Origin: Mytilus californianus
Lineage: Eukaryota; Mollusca; Bivalvia; Mytilida; Mytilidae
DNA length: 64,000 bases
Assembly: GCF_021869535.1 (NCBI RefSeq)
Contig: NW_026262712.1
Coordinates: forward strand, 64,536,100-64,600,099
Direction: 5' to 3'
Shown one piece after another: positions 36,547 to 49,291 of the stretch. A program made the translations under genes and the position numbers. Numbering within the stretch: the first letter of the stretch is position 1; each line of letters starts with the position of its first letter. The notes below the pieces were generated by a model. It was not told the DNA's origin. It saw only the letters and a list, made by a program, of their open reading frames with translations, and did not search any database.

Positions 36547-36799
36547 GCCACAGTTGACGTCAATTTCTAAAACAGAATAATAAAGTCCTAATATAACGTA
36601 TTTAACTGTTTTGTCCTTGATTTTCTTATAAAAAGTAGTAAAATTATAAAATGTTAGTATTGTCGCCTATGGAGGACAAAATACTACCGTTTTCTCTCAA
36701 GGTTGCATGATTGTAAATAGAATAAAACCGGCAATGTGAAGTCCGTGTTATAATCAACAACAGCACCCCATACCGCAACGTATGATATCGCACTACTCT

Positions 36800-37297
36800 G
36801 TGTTGTATGTATGTATGTACGTAAATCCCTCCGTTTACGGAGCACCCCTCGAGAGCTGCGAGGGTACAGTGGAATCCGTGTACACTCCCTATCGGGATTA
36901 ATGGGATTAATCGTATTTACAATGTTCAATATTTACAAGGACAATCCCCACCCCAACACCAGGGAGTGTTAGGACACCGGGCAGAATCTGTTATTATGAT
37001 GGAGGAAGCCGAAGTACTCGTAGAGAACCACCGAGCTGCTCGGCGGGAACAGTCATACCGAAGAGATATCAGCAGATTGATCTCCAGGTCAAATTCGGGA
37101 GCAACTTTGACCAACCGAGGCCCCCATCAGTACCCATTCTAGTTTAAACTCCGGTCTGGGTACCAGAGATGTGTGTGAGAGGGTGAAAATCACCCTTCTG
37201 ATGTACTGATATTTTTTTTAGCACCCCTAGGAGGATCGAACTCGGGATCATCAGCACTGTAGCCATCGGTCTTAACCACTAGACCACGAACACACAT
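36800..37297 (-). mobile_element. tRNA-derived SINE, about 0.5 kb
   Basis: Read on the minus strand, the head GTGGTCTAGTGGTTAAGACC (box A) and GAGTTCGATCC (box B) are followed by a long unique body and a (TACA)n tail at 36802-36825. It has the full SINE layout, but the tRNA acceptor stem is not paired. Confidence 0.75.
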
Positions 37298-37808
37298 GTT
37301 TCTAAATGACTTTTGGATTTTAGCTTAAAAATGATTATAAAAAATCTATAATACATAATTTTATTTTACTTAAAAAAATATTCATAATAAGTTTTCAGTG
37401 CTTACTTGATTACAGGTAAAATGAATTAATCAAAATAGTCATCGTTTTACGTTTATCCAACTAAAGTTTATTCAACTGTAAAAAAAAAACAAACGTGAAC
37501 GAAAATTTAGAATATATTTTTTTAATAACTCTGTCGAATATTTCCCCCATCTCATGTTACTGGAAAATTTAGGAGTTTTATAAGTATAAAACTGTCTTAC
37601 TCTTATCATCAGAAGACAAAGCCACTTGATGGAATAAGAGAAACATTTGCTTTGACGCATGGTGCCAGTTTGAAAGAATTTAGCAAAGTGAGTTGATCAT
37701 GCTATAAAATCAATTTATTATGGGATATTGTATCCTAAAATAATCGTCTATGATTGATAACGATTATAAAAATTTATAACCCAAGCAAACAGGAAAAATA
37801 TCCTTGCG

Positions 37809-38222
37809 CTAGATTTGAATTCTTTTATATTGTCTTGTGTATTCTTTTTTATTTGTTTGTTGTTGTTTAATAAAGAAAAATGTTTTAAAGCCAAAGAAAG
37901 GAAAAAGCATTGTGAAAAAAAACAAACTATTACAACCATTGTAATAAGTTGAGATTTGTTTTCGGTAATGTATTAGACCGACACGCTGGGTAGGATTTTT
38001 AACGTGCCAGTTCACAAGGTAATAGTAAACAGAAAGACATGTCACTCTACCCGGACATATTCTGAATCCGAGCCAACAGGCTGGCGACCACACCCAGATT
38101 ACATTTCTACATTTGAGGATCAGGTGGTACATACAGGAATATTTGGAAACACTCCAATAGATGGATTTGAATGAGGCATAAAGTAAACATAAATGATTTG
38201 ACAATGTCTTCATGTTAATCAT
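37809..38222 (-). repeat. Dispersed repeat with spurious 137-codon frame
   Basis: The plus-strand motif TAGTAAACAGAAAGACATGTCACTCTACCCGGACATATTCTGA is one I associate with a molluscan dispersed repeat. The open frame is Phe/Lys-rich, with no domain or start context. Confidence 0.5.
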
Positions 38223-38312
38223 CCAATGGGGTTCCTACTCCTCAGAAGATGAAGAAGGTAAATACTTTTCATATCAGAATAACATATTCTCGTCATGATA
38301 TGCATGTACTAC

Positions 38313-38335
38313 GGGGGGGGGGGGGGGGGGGGGGG
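38313..38335 (+). repeat. Poly-G tract (23 G)
   Basis: Uninterrupted run of 23 guanines, able in principle to form a G-quadruplex and prone to assembly length error. Confidence 0.9.
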
Positions 38336-38794
38336 CAAGGGGGTTCCAATAACAGCAAAACAGCAAATTGATTTGGCTTATAACTGATAACAAGGAATTG
38401 AAAAGGGATAAAAACATATAACAGTAAATGAATAATTAAAATCAGTCGGGTCCAGGACAAATCCAGTATATATCTTATTATAATCCTTAATTTTGTAATG
38501 AATTCCATTTTCTATGAACATGTTTTTAGAGTTATATATATCTAGAATTGGTTTACTCAATGTATGATAATATTTTTTTGTTATTGAATACTTTTTCAGC
38601 ATTTATTTTTGTACTTTTAAAGAAGCTCACACATGCTTGTAATTTAAATAGTGAGTGTATTCTTAGAAAAGAATCACAGAGCTGAGTCTGTGTTCCTTAT
38701 TATATAAAAGGTGTTTAGGTTAACTGGTTGTATGGAACTAGGATTTAGTTGCCATCCTCATCAGGTATCCCTGGCCATATGTTTTCCTTTTTGT

Positions 38795-39540
38795 CGAGTC
38801 TGCGATTTTTGTCGCAAAAGCGAGACATAGTGATCACACATTCCGTCGGCGGCGTCGTCGTCAGGGGCATCCACAAATATTCACTCTGTGGTTAATGTTT
38901 TTAAAATTTGAATAACTTTCTTAAAATATCCTGGATTTCTACCAAACTTGGACAGACGCTTAATTATAATCATAAAATAGTATCCAGAAGTAAATTTTGT
39001 ACAAAAAAATAATCCTAATTTATCCGTATTTTACTTATAAATGGACTTAGTTTTTCTGCCAGTTTACATTACATTCACTCTGTGGTTAAAGTTTTAAAAA
39101 TCTTAATAACTTTCTTAAACTATCCTGGATTTATACCAAACTTGCACCAAAGCTTGTTTATGATTAAAAACTTGTATCTAGAAGGAAATTTTGTAAAAAT
39201 TTATTTTTTGTATTTCCATATTTTACTTATAACATGATTGTATAAATGGACTTTAATAAGTTTTTCTTTCAGTTAACATAACACAGTCTGCAGTTAAAGT
39301 TTTTAAAACATTTATTATATTCATAAACCATCCTGTATTACCACAAAACTCAGATCAAGTACAAATTTGGGTAGGGTCACTTTTACTGTTCTTCAGTTAT
39401 GTCCCTTTTAACTGTATATGATATGCAAGCGGGGGCATCATCTGTGTCCCATGGACACATTCCCCATTTATTTAATAACTTTTTACCCATTTTGTTGAGC
39501 CTACGACTAACATCAAAAGTAGGCGAGACACTAGTACTGG
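38795..39540. repeat. Dispersed repeat with GGCGGCGTCGTCGTC head
   Basis: Three modules of about 200 bp sharing 'AACTTTCTTAAA.TATCCTGGATTT.TACCAAACTTG'. It begins with GCGAGACATAGTGATCACACATTCCGTC and ends in AGTAGGCGAGACA. Confidence 0.7.
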
Positions 39541-39764
39541 TTTCCGCGGAACCCTTACGAATTTTTGTAATATTTTAAAAGAATTGTTCAAATTTAATAT
39601 GCACATACAGGGAAACAAGGATCGTTATCCCTATACGTAAAAATCAAGATAATTCTAAATACATGTTCATAGAAAAAGGAATTTATTACAAAGGATAATA
39701 ATAATATATACTGTAATGGTCCTGGACCCAACTAATATTAAAATGTTTATGTGATTAAATATAA

Positions 39765-39960
39765 GAAGATGTGATATGAGTGCCAATGAGACAACTCTCC
39801 ATCTAAGTCACAATTAGTAAAAGCAGAGACATATAGTACTATTATATGTCTCTGGTAAAAGTAAACCATTAATAAAGGTCAAAGAACGGTCTTCAACACG
39901 GAGCCTTGGCTCACACCGAACAGCAAGCCACAAAGGGCCCCAAAAATGACTAGTGTACTG
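39765..39960. repeat. Dispersed mussel repeat ('CAATGAGACAACTCTCCAT' family)
   Basis: Good copy with TGCCAATGAGACAACTCTCC and GGAGCCTTGGCTCACACCGAACAGC. It contains an internal hairpin around GAGACATATAGTACTATTATATGTCTC. Confidence 0.85.
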
Positions 39961-40289
39961 TAAACCCATTCAAATGTCTATATGTTAATTGAATCCTTCT
40001 CCGAATACGGGACCACCGAGTTACCAGTGGAAAGATCCCAATTCAATTTCTACTGAAGATTGGCTGTCAAAATGCTAACATTCCAATTTTCAATAACAGT
40101 TAACAGCAAATACATTCTCACAATAACAGATAACAAAAAAAATTAATAGTCCAATAACAGCTAACAAGGAATAAGACAATAACAGCTAACAGCAAATATA
40201 TTTTCAGAATAACAGATAACAAAGAATTAAATTGCCCCAAAACAGCATAACAGTTAAACCCCTTGCCCCCCTCTGTACTATTTGCCACA

Positions 40290-41880
40290 GGAGGTTAAAC
40301 ACCAGCCATTCGTCATGTTTTGGCTTGCAATACGTTTATTTCACATGGAAAAACATGTCCCTTTTTTATAAATGACAATATACAACTAATGATTGACATT
40401 TTTAAACTATCGGTCATACTGTTATATAATCCAGTGAATAAAAGTAGATGTGGTGAAGACGTCTATCAGATAGATAGCAATCGAAGGACACAAATAACTC
40501 AAAAATATCAAAAAGTCAACTTTTAACAATATATTAGTGTCAATACAATATGCTAAGCCCTAAATATTTTGATGCTATATTTTATTTTGTGAATTAAAAT
40601 GATATCACGATGAGTTTACTCAATGTTTCATCTGCCGTTTCAGCATCATTCAGTAATTGTGCTAGTAATCCTCCACCATCTACGTGAAATACTACCCGCG
40701 TGCCTCTTCCAAAGAAAAAAACGGCCCAAACCAGTAAATTCTAAATGAGCAAGAAACCTTAAATTTTGAAAAGGAAAGACTTAAAGTTGAGTAGAACATT
40801 ATAAAACTGAAAGAAGAAAATGTCATATTATTGAAAGATATACTTACCAAGAAAAGGACGACAGCCTTGAAGTAGAATGAAATTGACCTACAGTTGACCG
40901 CCGACTACTTCAGGAGAAGTTTCGCTCGGACCAACTTGGAATCAGTATGCAGATGCCCAATCCAGCTAATTCAGTAAACCAATGATTCTAGTTTATTATC
41001 AAAATATAATTCCTGTTTCCCATATGTTTGTCTTAGTTCAACTTTAAATAACCCTAGTCATTTCTTTTAAAAATAGTTTGTCACCAGTCACTTTCCAGAA
41101 TAAGAGTGGTATACACATTTGTGATAAACTGCCATCCATCCACCCATTCATCATAATTTCGTTTTTACAGTTGTACTCATATATTTCAGTCTTTTCAATT
41201 CATATACTAACGGATTTTTTTTACCACAATAAGATTTTATCACGCAATGCCATTTGCTTGAGAGATTTACAACCACAACGTCAACTGCAAACTAAGTCGC
41301 TGAGTGTCACGACAGACAGATTCACTCAAAAAATGTTTATCATACACTGAAATTCCACAGAATTCAATGCAGAAAGCCAATTTTAGTTTACAGTTTAAAC
41401 CGCATAATTGTCCAAGCCAACTGCAATGGGCAAGCTTAAGACAGAGGCATTATCAGCAGGGAAAAACATGAACTCAAATCATCCCCCATAGAACTGATCG
41501 ACTACTCTGGCAAATATTCAGGCGTGATTACAAGCAGTCATTACCTTTGACGGTGGACACACCCATTAATAACTTTAAAACCAGGGTTTCAGTGCATACC
41601 ACAGGATTTGAACATTAGACATTGGTGTAATCAATTCAACTTTTAAACGGCAAACTTGATTTAGGCGATGAATTAATGAATGAAATGTATATCTATGTTT
41701 GTATTTCATAAATATTGAATAGTTGAATATGAAAATAAAAATATAAAAAAAATGATCTAGTGTTCCGTTTTTAAAGTCCGTCAGAATATATATTTGAAAA
41801 CCGTTGTTGACAAATCAAATAAAGAATGTTATCGCACTTTCTTTTTAAAAAACATTGTAAGTTTCGTTTCTTCAATAAAA
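40290..41880. other. Gene-free stretch
   Basis: 40447-40540 is a weak fragment of the GATGTGG dispersed repeat. Other frames have no support. Confidence 0.5.
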
Positions 41881-43000
41881 CAAGAGGCTCTCATGAGCCT
41901 GAATCGCTCACCTGTATTTCAGAGGAGAAGATTTTTAAATGTTAGCAAACTTGATGAACAAATTGTGTAAAATTGTCTTTAATGGGCAATAACTCCTTAA
42001 GGGGTCAATTGACAATTTTGGTCATATTAACTTTTTTGTAGATCTTACTTTGCTGAACATTATTGCTGCTTACAGTTTATATATGTCTATAATAATATTC
42101 AAAATAATAACAAAAAATTGCAAAATTTTGTTAAAACTACCAATTTGGTGGCAGCAACCCAACAATGGGTTGTTCAAATCGTCTGATAATTTTAGGGCCG
42201 ATAGATCTTGACCAATTAAACAATTTTACCCCATGTCACATTTGCTCTAAAATATTTAGTTTTTGAGATATAAGCCAAAAACTGCATTTGACCCTTATGT
42301 TCTATTTTTAGCCATGGCGGCCATGTTTGTCGATGGATACAAACTTCGGATATAATTTATAAACAAGATACCCTAAGGAGCATTTAGTTAAAGTTTAAAG
42401 GTAATTGGACCAGTAGTTTCAGAGGAGAAGATTTTTAAATGTTAGTAAACTTGATGAACAAATTGTGTAAAATTGTCTTCAAAGGGCAATAACTCCTTAA
42501 GGGGTCAATTGACAATTATGGTCATATTAACTTTTTTGTAGATCTTACGTTGCTGAACATTATTGCTGTTTGCAGTTTATATATATATCTATAATAATAT
42601 TCAAAATAATAACAAAAAACTGAAAATTTTTGTTAAAACTACCATTCGGTGGCAACAACCCAACAATGGGTTGTTCGATTCGTCTGAAAATTGCAGAGCT
42701 GATAGATCTTGACCAATTGAACAATATTACCCCATGTCAGATTTGCTCTAAAAGCTTTATTTTTTTAGATATAAGCCAAAAACTCCATTTGACCCCTATG
42801 TTCTATTTTTAGCCATGGCGGCCATGTTTGTCGATGGATCAAAACTTCGGATACAATTTATAAACTAGATACCCTAAGGAACATTTAGTTAAAGTTTGAA
42901 GGTATTTGGCCAAGTAGTTTCAGAGGAGAAGATTTTTGAAATAGTTTACGACGACAGACGACGGACGACGACGGACGCCAAGTGATGGCATAAGCTCACA
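41880..43000 (-). repeat. Modular CTCACC-family repeat, tail hairpin missing
   Basis: Minus orientation with two modules and an ACGACGGACG array. Ends abruptly at ATAAGCTCAC, without the GGGGCCCTTCGGGCCC hairpin that the related copy at 49540-49726 keeps. Confidence 0.85.
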
Positions 43001-43444
43001 AAAACGAGCAATACATTATTGGTTACGTTATTGGTTTCTTCAAAACGATCTTCTGACTCGTAAAACAGCCTATTTCATTTATATTTTATGACGAAATGTA
43101 AATAAAATATTCTTTCTTGCGATAGTATACAATTGTTAAGTTAAAGTTTGTAAGAGTAACTGTTGCGCCACAAAGAAACAAACTCGAAAAAATAAATATC
43201 TTGAAATGGCAGAAATATGGAAATTATAAAATGCAATTAAAAAATTCTTTTTCATTCTGATCAGTCGGGTTTTTCATGATAAATAACAGATTGTTTAGTT
43301 GTCACTCGGTATGTTCTCGCTGTTCAAATTATTATAGTTTCCAATCTTAAAAATAGGGGCTTTTGTGAGTAGATAAATATCATAATGTTAAAACCTAGTA
43401 TGTATTTTTTAATATCTTGCACATTGAATTTATTCTGCCAATGT

Positions 43445-43614
43445 CTTCTAGTAAAAGGAGCTCCGAATATCCTTTGTATATTTATCGAAGTTATATCATT
43501 ACCACAACATAAACGATAGTAAAACCGAAATTAAAAAATTATTTAATAAAAGTAATAATGATATATAACTTTGACAAATACACAAAGGATATTCGGAGCT
43601 CCTATAACTAGAAG
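43445..43614. repeat. Inverted repeat (MITE-like), copy 1
   Basis: Arms CTTCTAG, AGGAGCTCCGAATATCCTTTGT and TTATATCATTA are inverted on the right. The spacer is about 60 bp. It is shared with copy 2 (50174-50344), so it predates the duplication. Confidence 0.85.
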
Positions 43615-44114
43615 ATATCGCTCAATATAGTGGAAGAATTAAAAAGTTATTAATTTCAATAGTTTTATATCTATTGAATCTTTTTTTTTCAATCTTCTTA
43701 AAGTTGTAAAATTGTATAGAATATACTGGCTACTATATTATTACTATAATTAATCTAAGTGGAGTTTACCGACGTCTCCGTTAACTACGGAAATAAGACA
43801 AAAAATAATGTCGGTAACACATGGGGAAGACATTCGGCTATTTGCTAGATTTCATACAGGGAAAACACAAATGAATTATGACTAATCTGGGAAAGTTTCA
43901 TAATGTATTCAGTTTTTATTTCCTGATGTGATTGTATTTAGAATTCAACAATTAATGCGGAAGATTTAGATTAAAAATAAAACAAACTGATAGCAAATAA
44001 TGAATGCAATAAACTAAAATAAGTAAATGAAGGCTTGCAACCTTAAGGAAAACTGTCTTCATTTGAAAAATAGGGGTATTACCGTTAGCATAGAATAAAG
44101 AGTGGTTTATTCAA

Positions 44115-44380
44115 ATGTTAAAACGTATTACAAAATTACCAACTTCCAAGATACATTCAAAAAAGGGAAAGTCCATAAAAACTGACAAAATCAAACGTTA
44201 TCAATCAACGGAACGAGTGGAAAACAACTGCAATATTGCTGACTTGGTACAGGCATATCCCGAAGAAAATGGTGGGTTAAACCTGGTTTTACAGCTAGCT
44301 AAACCTCGCACGTGTATGACAGATGTTGATAGTTCCGTTACATTCACAAAATTGGGTGAGCAACCCAAACTGACATAATA
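44115..44380. repeat. Dispersed repeat with an open 87-codon frame
   Basis: The frame is open in copy 1 but closed by TAG in copy 2 (51021-51023). A degraded relative lies at 3360-3545. The Lys-rich product matches no domain I know, so I treat it as repeat sequence. Confidence 0.65.
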
Positions 44381-44856
44381 GGTAAAGTATCTTAAGAAAA
44401 ACAGACGAAATTTACATTGGTTATTCTTTAGGTCAATGATGACTTTCGAAGGTCACAACGGATTTGCGATTTCTTCAATGATATACACTGATTTCTATTG
44501 AAACATTCTTTTGTCAAATTTGACATATCGTTGACATATCTCGTTATCTAATTTCAAAGACTAGTTTGTTATTAGGCATATTACGTAAAGTTATATACTC
44601 GACGCTGAGGTGGACAAATTATACATTAAATGCGGGGACTATGTGAAAACATTGCTTATCGATTCAAACCGGTAAAATTTAAATCACATATGTGATGTAG
44701 ACCATCTATCCTTCTCACGTCGTGGTTCATATTTTTATTATTTGGAACTTCTGAGTATAACATCTTACATGTTAATAATTTTCTGATATCATATATTGTG
44801 AATGCAGGTTGGTAAAGCTGTACGTTTGTGCGGGTGAACGGGGTAGGGAATGGGAA

Positions 44857-45123
44857 TTGATGGTAATGCAAGTATGCACTCTTAGATTTATGAAATTTAC
44901 ATACTAAGCCAGTTTGAATATTTTTAACCAATGTTCGTGGAAAAGTTGATGGTAATGCAAGTATGCAATTCTAGATTGATGAAATTTACATACTAAGCCA
45001 GTTTGAATATTTTTAACCAATGTTCGTGGAAAAGTTGATGGTAATGCAAGTATGCAATTCTAGATTGATGAAATTTACATACTAAGCCAGTTTGAATATT
45101 TTTAACCGATGTTCGTGGAAAAA
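44857..45123 (+). repeat. 89-bp tandem triplication (copy 1 only)
   Basis: Three units starting TTGATGGTAATGCAAGTATGC at 44857, 44946 and 45035. Copy 2 has a single unit at about 53880, so the expansion followed the duplication. Confidence 0.95.
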
Positions 45124-46759
45124 GTTCAATCTGTCACTACACTAAACCCACACAAAGCTCTCCAGTGTTGTTAATTTCTAATTTTATTTTCATCTCGGAT
45201 GACTCCATTGGCTTTCAATGACATTGAAAACTTTTAAGCGACTTATAACGTGTTCAACATACCCCCGACACTCCGATAATCATAAGTTTAGTATTTTGTT
45301 TACATTTTTAAAATTTCTGCTCGTGTTTAAGCTCTAAGTTTTTAATTTTACGTTAAAAAGCCAAATTACGATTTGCCTTCAAGAATTTGTATAAGTATTA
45401 GGCAAACAAAAAATTTAAATTAAAGGGTATAGTTTCTTGAACCTTTTGAACGCTCCTGTCAGGACTCATGATTGCCTAACCGGGTCAAACGGATCAGAAG
45501 AAAAGTTTGAAAAACGAAGCGTCAGTCAAGAAGAAAATAATAGGAGACAAAGACTAACCCGGGGACAAAAACATCAAACAATGGGCAAATCCACACTGAA
45601 ACTAGTAACAAAAGAGAAACACCGACATTCTTTGTAAAAACTGGAGCGGATATTCTCAGATTTTCTCTGAAACTTCAACATCATGTTTCAAATTGAAACT
45701 GAATAAATATGTCTAAATTGTACGTCTTTGAAATATCCTGGTTAGATCTTAAATATGAATGGTATCAGAGATCAAACTAACAATTACTTCTTCTTTACCA
45801 TAACAGCTGTAGTGAAACGAAACAAATATTGCAGATATATTCCTGAGTAGGTAATAAACATACTATTATACTTTATATCGTTTGCAAGGTCCAATGAGGA
45901 CTCACGAAGTTTAAATCTCAGGAAAATCAACAAAATATATCCGAAATAACTCTATAAAAGGAGGTGCACGTGTTATATATACATGCATATGCATTGTGCA
46001 AATTTGAAAACTCTTATGTCAAAAATTGTGAGAGGAGATTATTACACAAAAATCGGTACCCTTATTTACCACTCGCCTGCGCGTCAAGCCGCCTACCGTC
46101 TGACCGCAAAGCATACTTTCATCATATTATGTTATTGACGGGTTTCCATTGATCGTAACCCGTCCACATGTTCTGGCATCGATTAACACCCACCTTTATA
46201 TTAAAAGGCCCGTTGCTATTGTTTTTGAAAACGCAAATATTAAAAATACTAAGTATATGTAGCATTAACTTATAAGGAACGACAAGGGTTTGTTTCTTTC
46301 ATTCCCGAATCTTTTCTCGCGGCTTCCCTTTTCTCCTTTCTTTTGGATTGATTTCCTTTCTGCAATCCCCTAGTCCCCTGTAAGTGTTTCAAATGGAAAA
46401 AAATATTGAATTTATAATATTTATTGCTAGGAGAATAAATTTAATGGAAATTTCAATACTCGTCCCATAAGAAATATTTATAATGAAATTGTCTATAATA
46501 AAGTTTTAAACGGACATCTGTTATAAGGAACAAATATACGTTGACTTCAGTACTTTATGCAGTTTAAATGCATGATTCAATTGTTACACAGGTAATTTAA
46601 ATCTTTAAATCACTTTTGTGTGTTGATGCGATATCCACATTTAAAGTCCAATTGTCAACCTCAGCTTCGAGTTTTTACCACTTCGTAACAAGTCAATTAT
46701 ATCGAAATTAAATAACTCGAGTTGATTTCAATCGATAGCCAATTCTCATTTGGTCAAAT

Positions 46760-46940
46760 CGTTCACTATTTTGTCAAGTTACAAACTGTAAACTCAAAAA
46801 ATCAAAATAGCATATTACGATACAATCATTTTTTTAAAGCCTATTTGTCTCCCTCATCTTTGTATATCAGGTTAAGATAAATTTGAAACAAATACTAGTA
46901 TTTTGAGTTTACAGTTTGTAACTAGACAAAATTGTGAACG
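46760..46940. mobile_element. 181-bp MITE with 40-bp inverted ends, copy 1
   Basis: Ends CGTTCACTATTTTGTCAAGT and TACAAACTGTAAACTCAAAA are inverted on the right with few mismatches. Present at the same place in copy 2 (55513-55692). Confidence 0.85.
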
Positions 46941-47988
46941 GTCTGATCGTAAACAAAATATTTGAAAATCCATACATACAAAGATATTTTAAAAGCACAT
47001 TTGAGACGTCTTTACAGCTACATGTGAATACCTAGTATGAATATCAATTTGCAACATCTTAAACAAATTAATATTCGTACGGGGTACTTATTTGTAAAGT
47101 CGTTGTGTTTAACCCTTGTTTTCCCCCTGCAAATTATCCCCATCAAGATCCTATTGTGTTCCATGGAATCAATAATTACTGCCAATTAACTAATAAACGA
47201 TACCTAATGTGTGTGGAGTTTTTCCCTTGTAGTGACCCAGTTTTATAAATATCAGACATAGACTTGCAGGAAATCATGATTTTGATCAACATTACTGGTG
47301 ATGGTTGTTTGCAGCATGTTAATGTTTTATGTTCCGTTAAATTCATTTCAACTGAAATTAAGAAAAAATACAAAGAACGACTCGACTGCATTCATAAATA
47401 TATCTTAAAATGATCATCTGGTGTAGTTGAATTGGTACTGTTAGTTATTGACAATCAAAGTGTCCTTACTTTATAGTAATAACAAAAACATAACCAGCAA
47501 AAAACATTACATCAAACTAAATACTTTGTAATATGATTTTTGCTTTTGTTTTCAATGTTTGTGTTTTTTTGTTTTAACTTTTTTAAAAAGTACAGTTGAC
47601 CTCAGCAGAGCTTGCAATTACTGGAGAAACTTTCTTTTGGGAAAACACCTTTTTTAATTAATGAAGTGTTTCCCAAAAAAGAAACGGTTGTAACTGAAGG
47701 CATCATTATGATTCCCGTATATAACGCTGCTCAATGTTGTCCACAACTACGCTATCTTATTTAACAACAGATGAGCTTATAGACAAAGAAAAACATTCCC
47801 AAAATTTCAGTCTTCAAATGCATAAGAAAAACACCAACCTATTATCACAATGATGTATTAATCAGAGGCTCATCCAAATTGTTGTAGCATCTTAGTACTT
47901 TTCTTCTAGATTTTCAACAATGTGGCTTTACATATATATAAAGCATCAATATTACTGTATCCTGCAGCAAAAGTACAGCTTATGTCTA

Positions 47989-48449
47989 TATAAAAAAGAA
48001 GATGTGGTATGATTGCCAATGAGACAACTCTCCACAAGAGACCAAAATGACACAGAAATTAACAACTATAGGTCACCGTACGACCTTCAACAATGAGCAA
48101 AGCCCATACCGCACAGTCAGCTATAAAAGGCCTTAAAATGACAATGTAATACAATTCAAACGAGAAAACTAACGGCCTTATTTATGTACAAAAAATGAAC
48201 GAAAAACAAATATGTAACACATAAACAAACGACAACCACTGAATTACAGGCTCCTGACTTGGGACAGGCACATACATACAGAATGTGGCGGGATTAAACA
48301 TGTAAGCGGGATCACAACCCTCCCCCTTACCTGGGACAGTGGTGTAACAGTACAACATAAGTACGAACTATAAAAATCAGTTGAAAGAGGCTTAACTCAT
48401 CAGATGGATAAAAATACAAATACTACAAATACAACTACAAATATGTCTA
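47989..48449. mobile_element. Dispersed mussel repeat inserted in copy 1 only, 8-bp target duplication
   Basis: The full-looking 'AAGATGTGGTATGATTGCC...' element is flanked by TATGTCTA at 47981-47988 and 48442-48449. Copy 2 shows the nearly empty site at about 57328-57345. This fixes the ends of this common repeat. Confidence 0.8.
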
Positions 48450-49026
48450 CATACGAAAAAAATGTATATACAAAATAGGAAAGATAAACCAAGCTAATTG
48501 CTCCCATGTATGACTAGATATAATATGATTAGACCTTGTCAAGGGGTCATCAGCAACATATTTCAAATAAACTGATATTTTTAATCTTATTTTTGTTTTA
48601 TTTTTTATTTTATTATTATATATTTTTTTTAAAACTTTATTATTATTATTTTTTTTATTTTACTAATATATATACTTCTAAATATCTGGTTTAAAACCTC
48701 CATTATCTAATTAAAAGAAACCAAACATTATTGAAATTCTACTATTCTTAACTTATTCAGACCATAACTAAACATAAAATTGAGAATGGAAATGGGGAAT
48801 GTGTCAAAGTGACAACAACCCGACCAAAGAGCAGAAAACAGCCGAAGTCCACCAATGGGTCTTCAGTACAGCAAGAAAATCCCGCACCCGGAGGCGGGCT
48901 TAAGCTGGCTCCTAAACAACAATGTGCACTAGCTCAGTGAGAATAGACATCATACTAAACTCCAAAACATATAAATATTTGTTTTAAAATTCACAGTTCT
49001 CATTTGTTGAATCACACATACATGTA

Positions 49027-49291
49027 ATCTGATGTTCAGTAGTTATCGTTTGTTGATGTGGTTCATAAGTGTTTCTCGTTTCTCGTTTTTTATATAGATT
49101 AGACCGTTGGTTTTCCCGTTTGAATGGTTTTACACTAGTAATTTTTGGGGCCCTTTATAGCTTACTGTTCGGTGTGAGCCAAGGCTCCGTGTTGAAGACC
49201 TTACTTTGACCTATAATGGTTTACTTTTTTAAATTTTGACTTGGATGGAGAGTTGTCTCATTGGCACTCATACCACATCTTCTTATATCTA
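49027..49291. mobile_element. Dispersed mussel repeat inserted in copy 1 only, opposite orientation
   Basis: Runs from ATCTGATGTTCAGTAGTTATC to CATACCACATCTTCTTATATC. Copy 2 reads straight through CATACATGTATATAAAAAT (about 57975-57990). Confidence 0.8.

Larger units (their letters stand above)
38306..40278. mobile_element. Candidate 2-kb composite element with poly-G inverted ends
   Basis: The left end GTAC..(G)23 CAAGGGGG is inverted at the right end (CCCCTTGCCCCCCTCTGTAC). Both ends are followed inwards by AATAACAGC/TAACAGC-type modules. The inside holds two other repeats (38795-39540 and 39765-39960), so it is composite or a chance pairing. Confidence 0.4.

Noticed and set aside
37240..37297. 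tRNA gene on the minus strand (box A and box B present)
   Set aside because: The acceptor stem does not pair and the sequence continues into a SINE body with a (TACA)n tail.
37809..38222. 137-codon minus-strand ORF
   Set aside because: Overlaps a recognised dispersed-repeat motif, ends in Lys/Gln-rich noise and has no start context.
44115..44378. 87-codon ORF in the segmental duplication
   Set aside because: Closed by a stop in copy 2 and related to a degraded repeat at 3360-3545; not under coding constraint.
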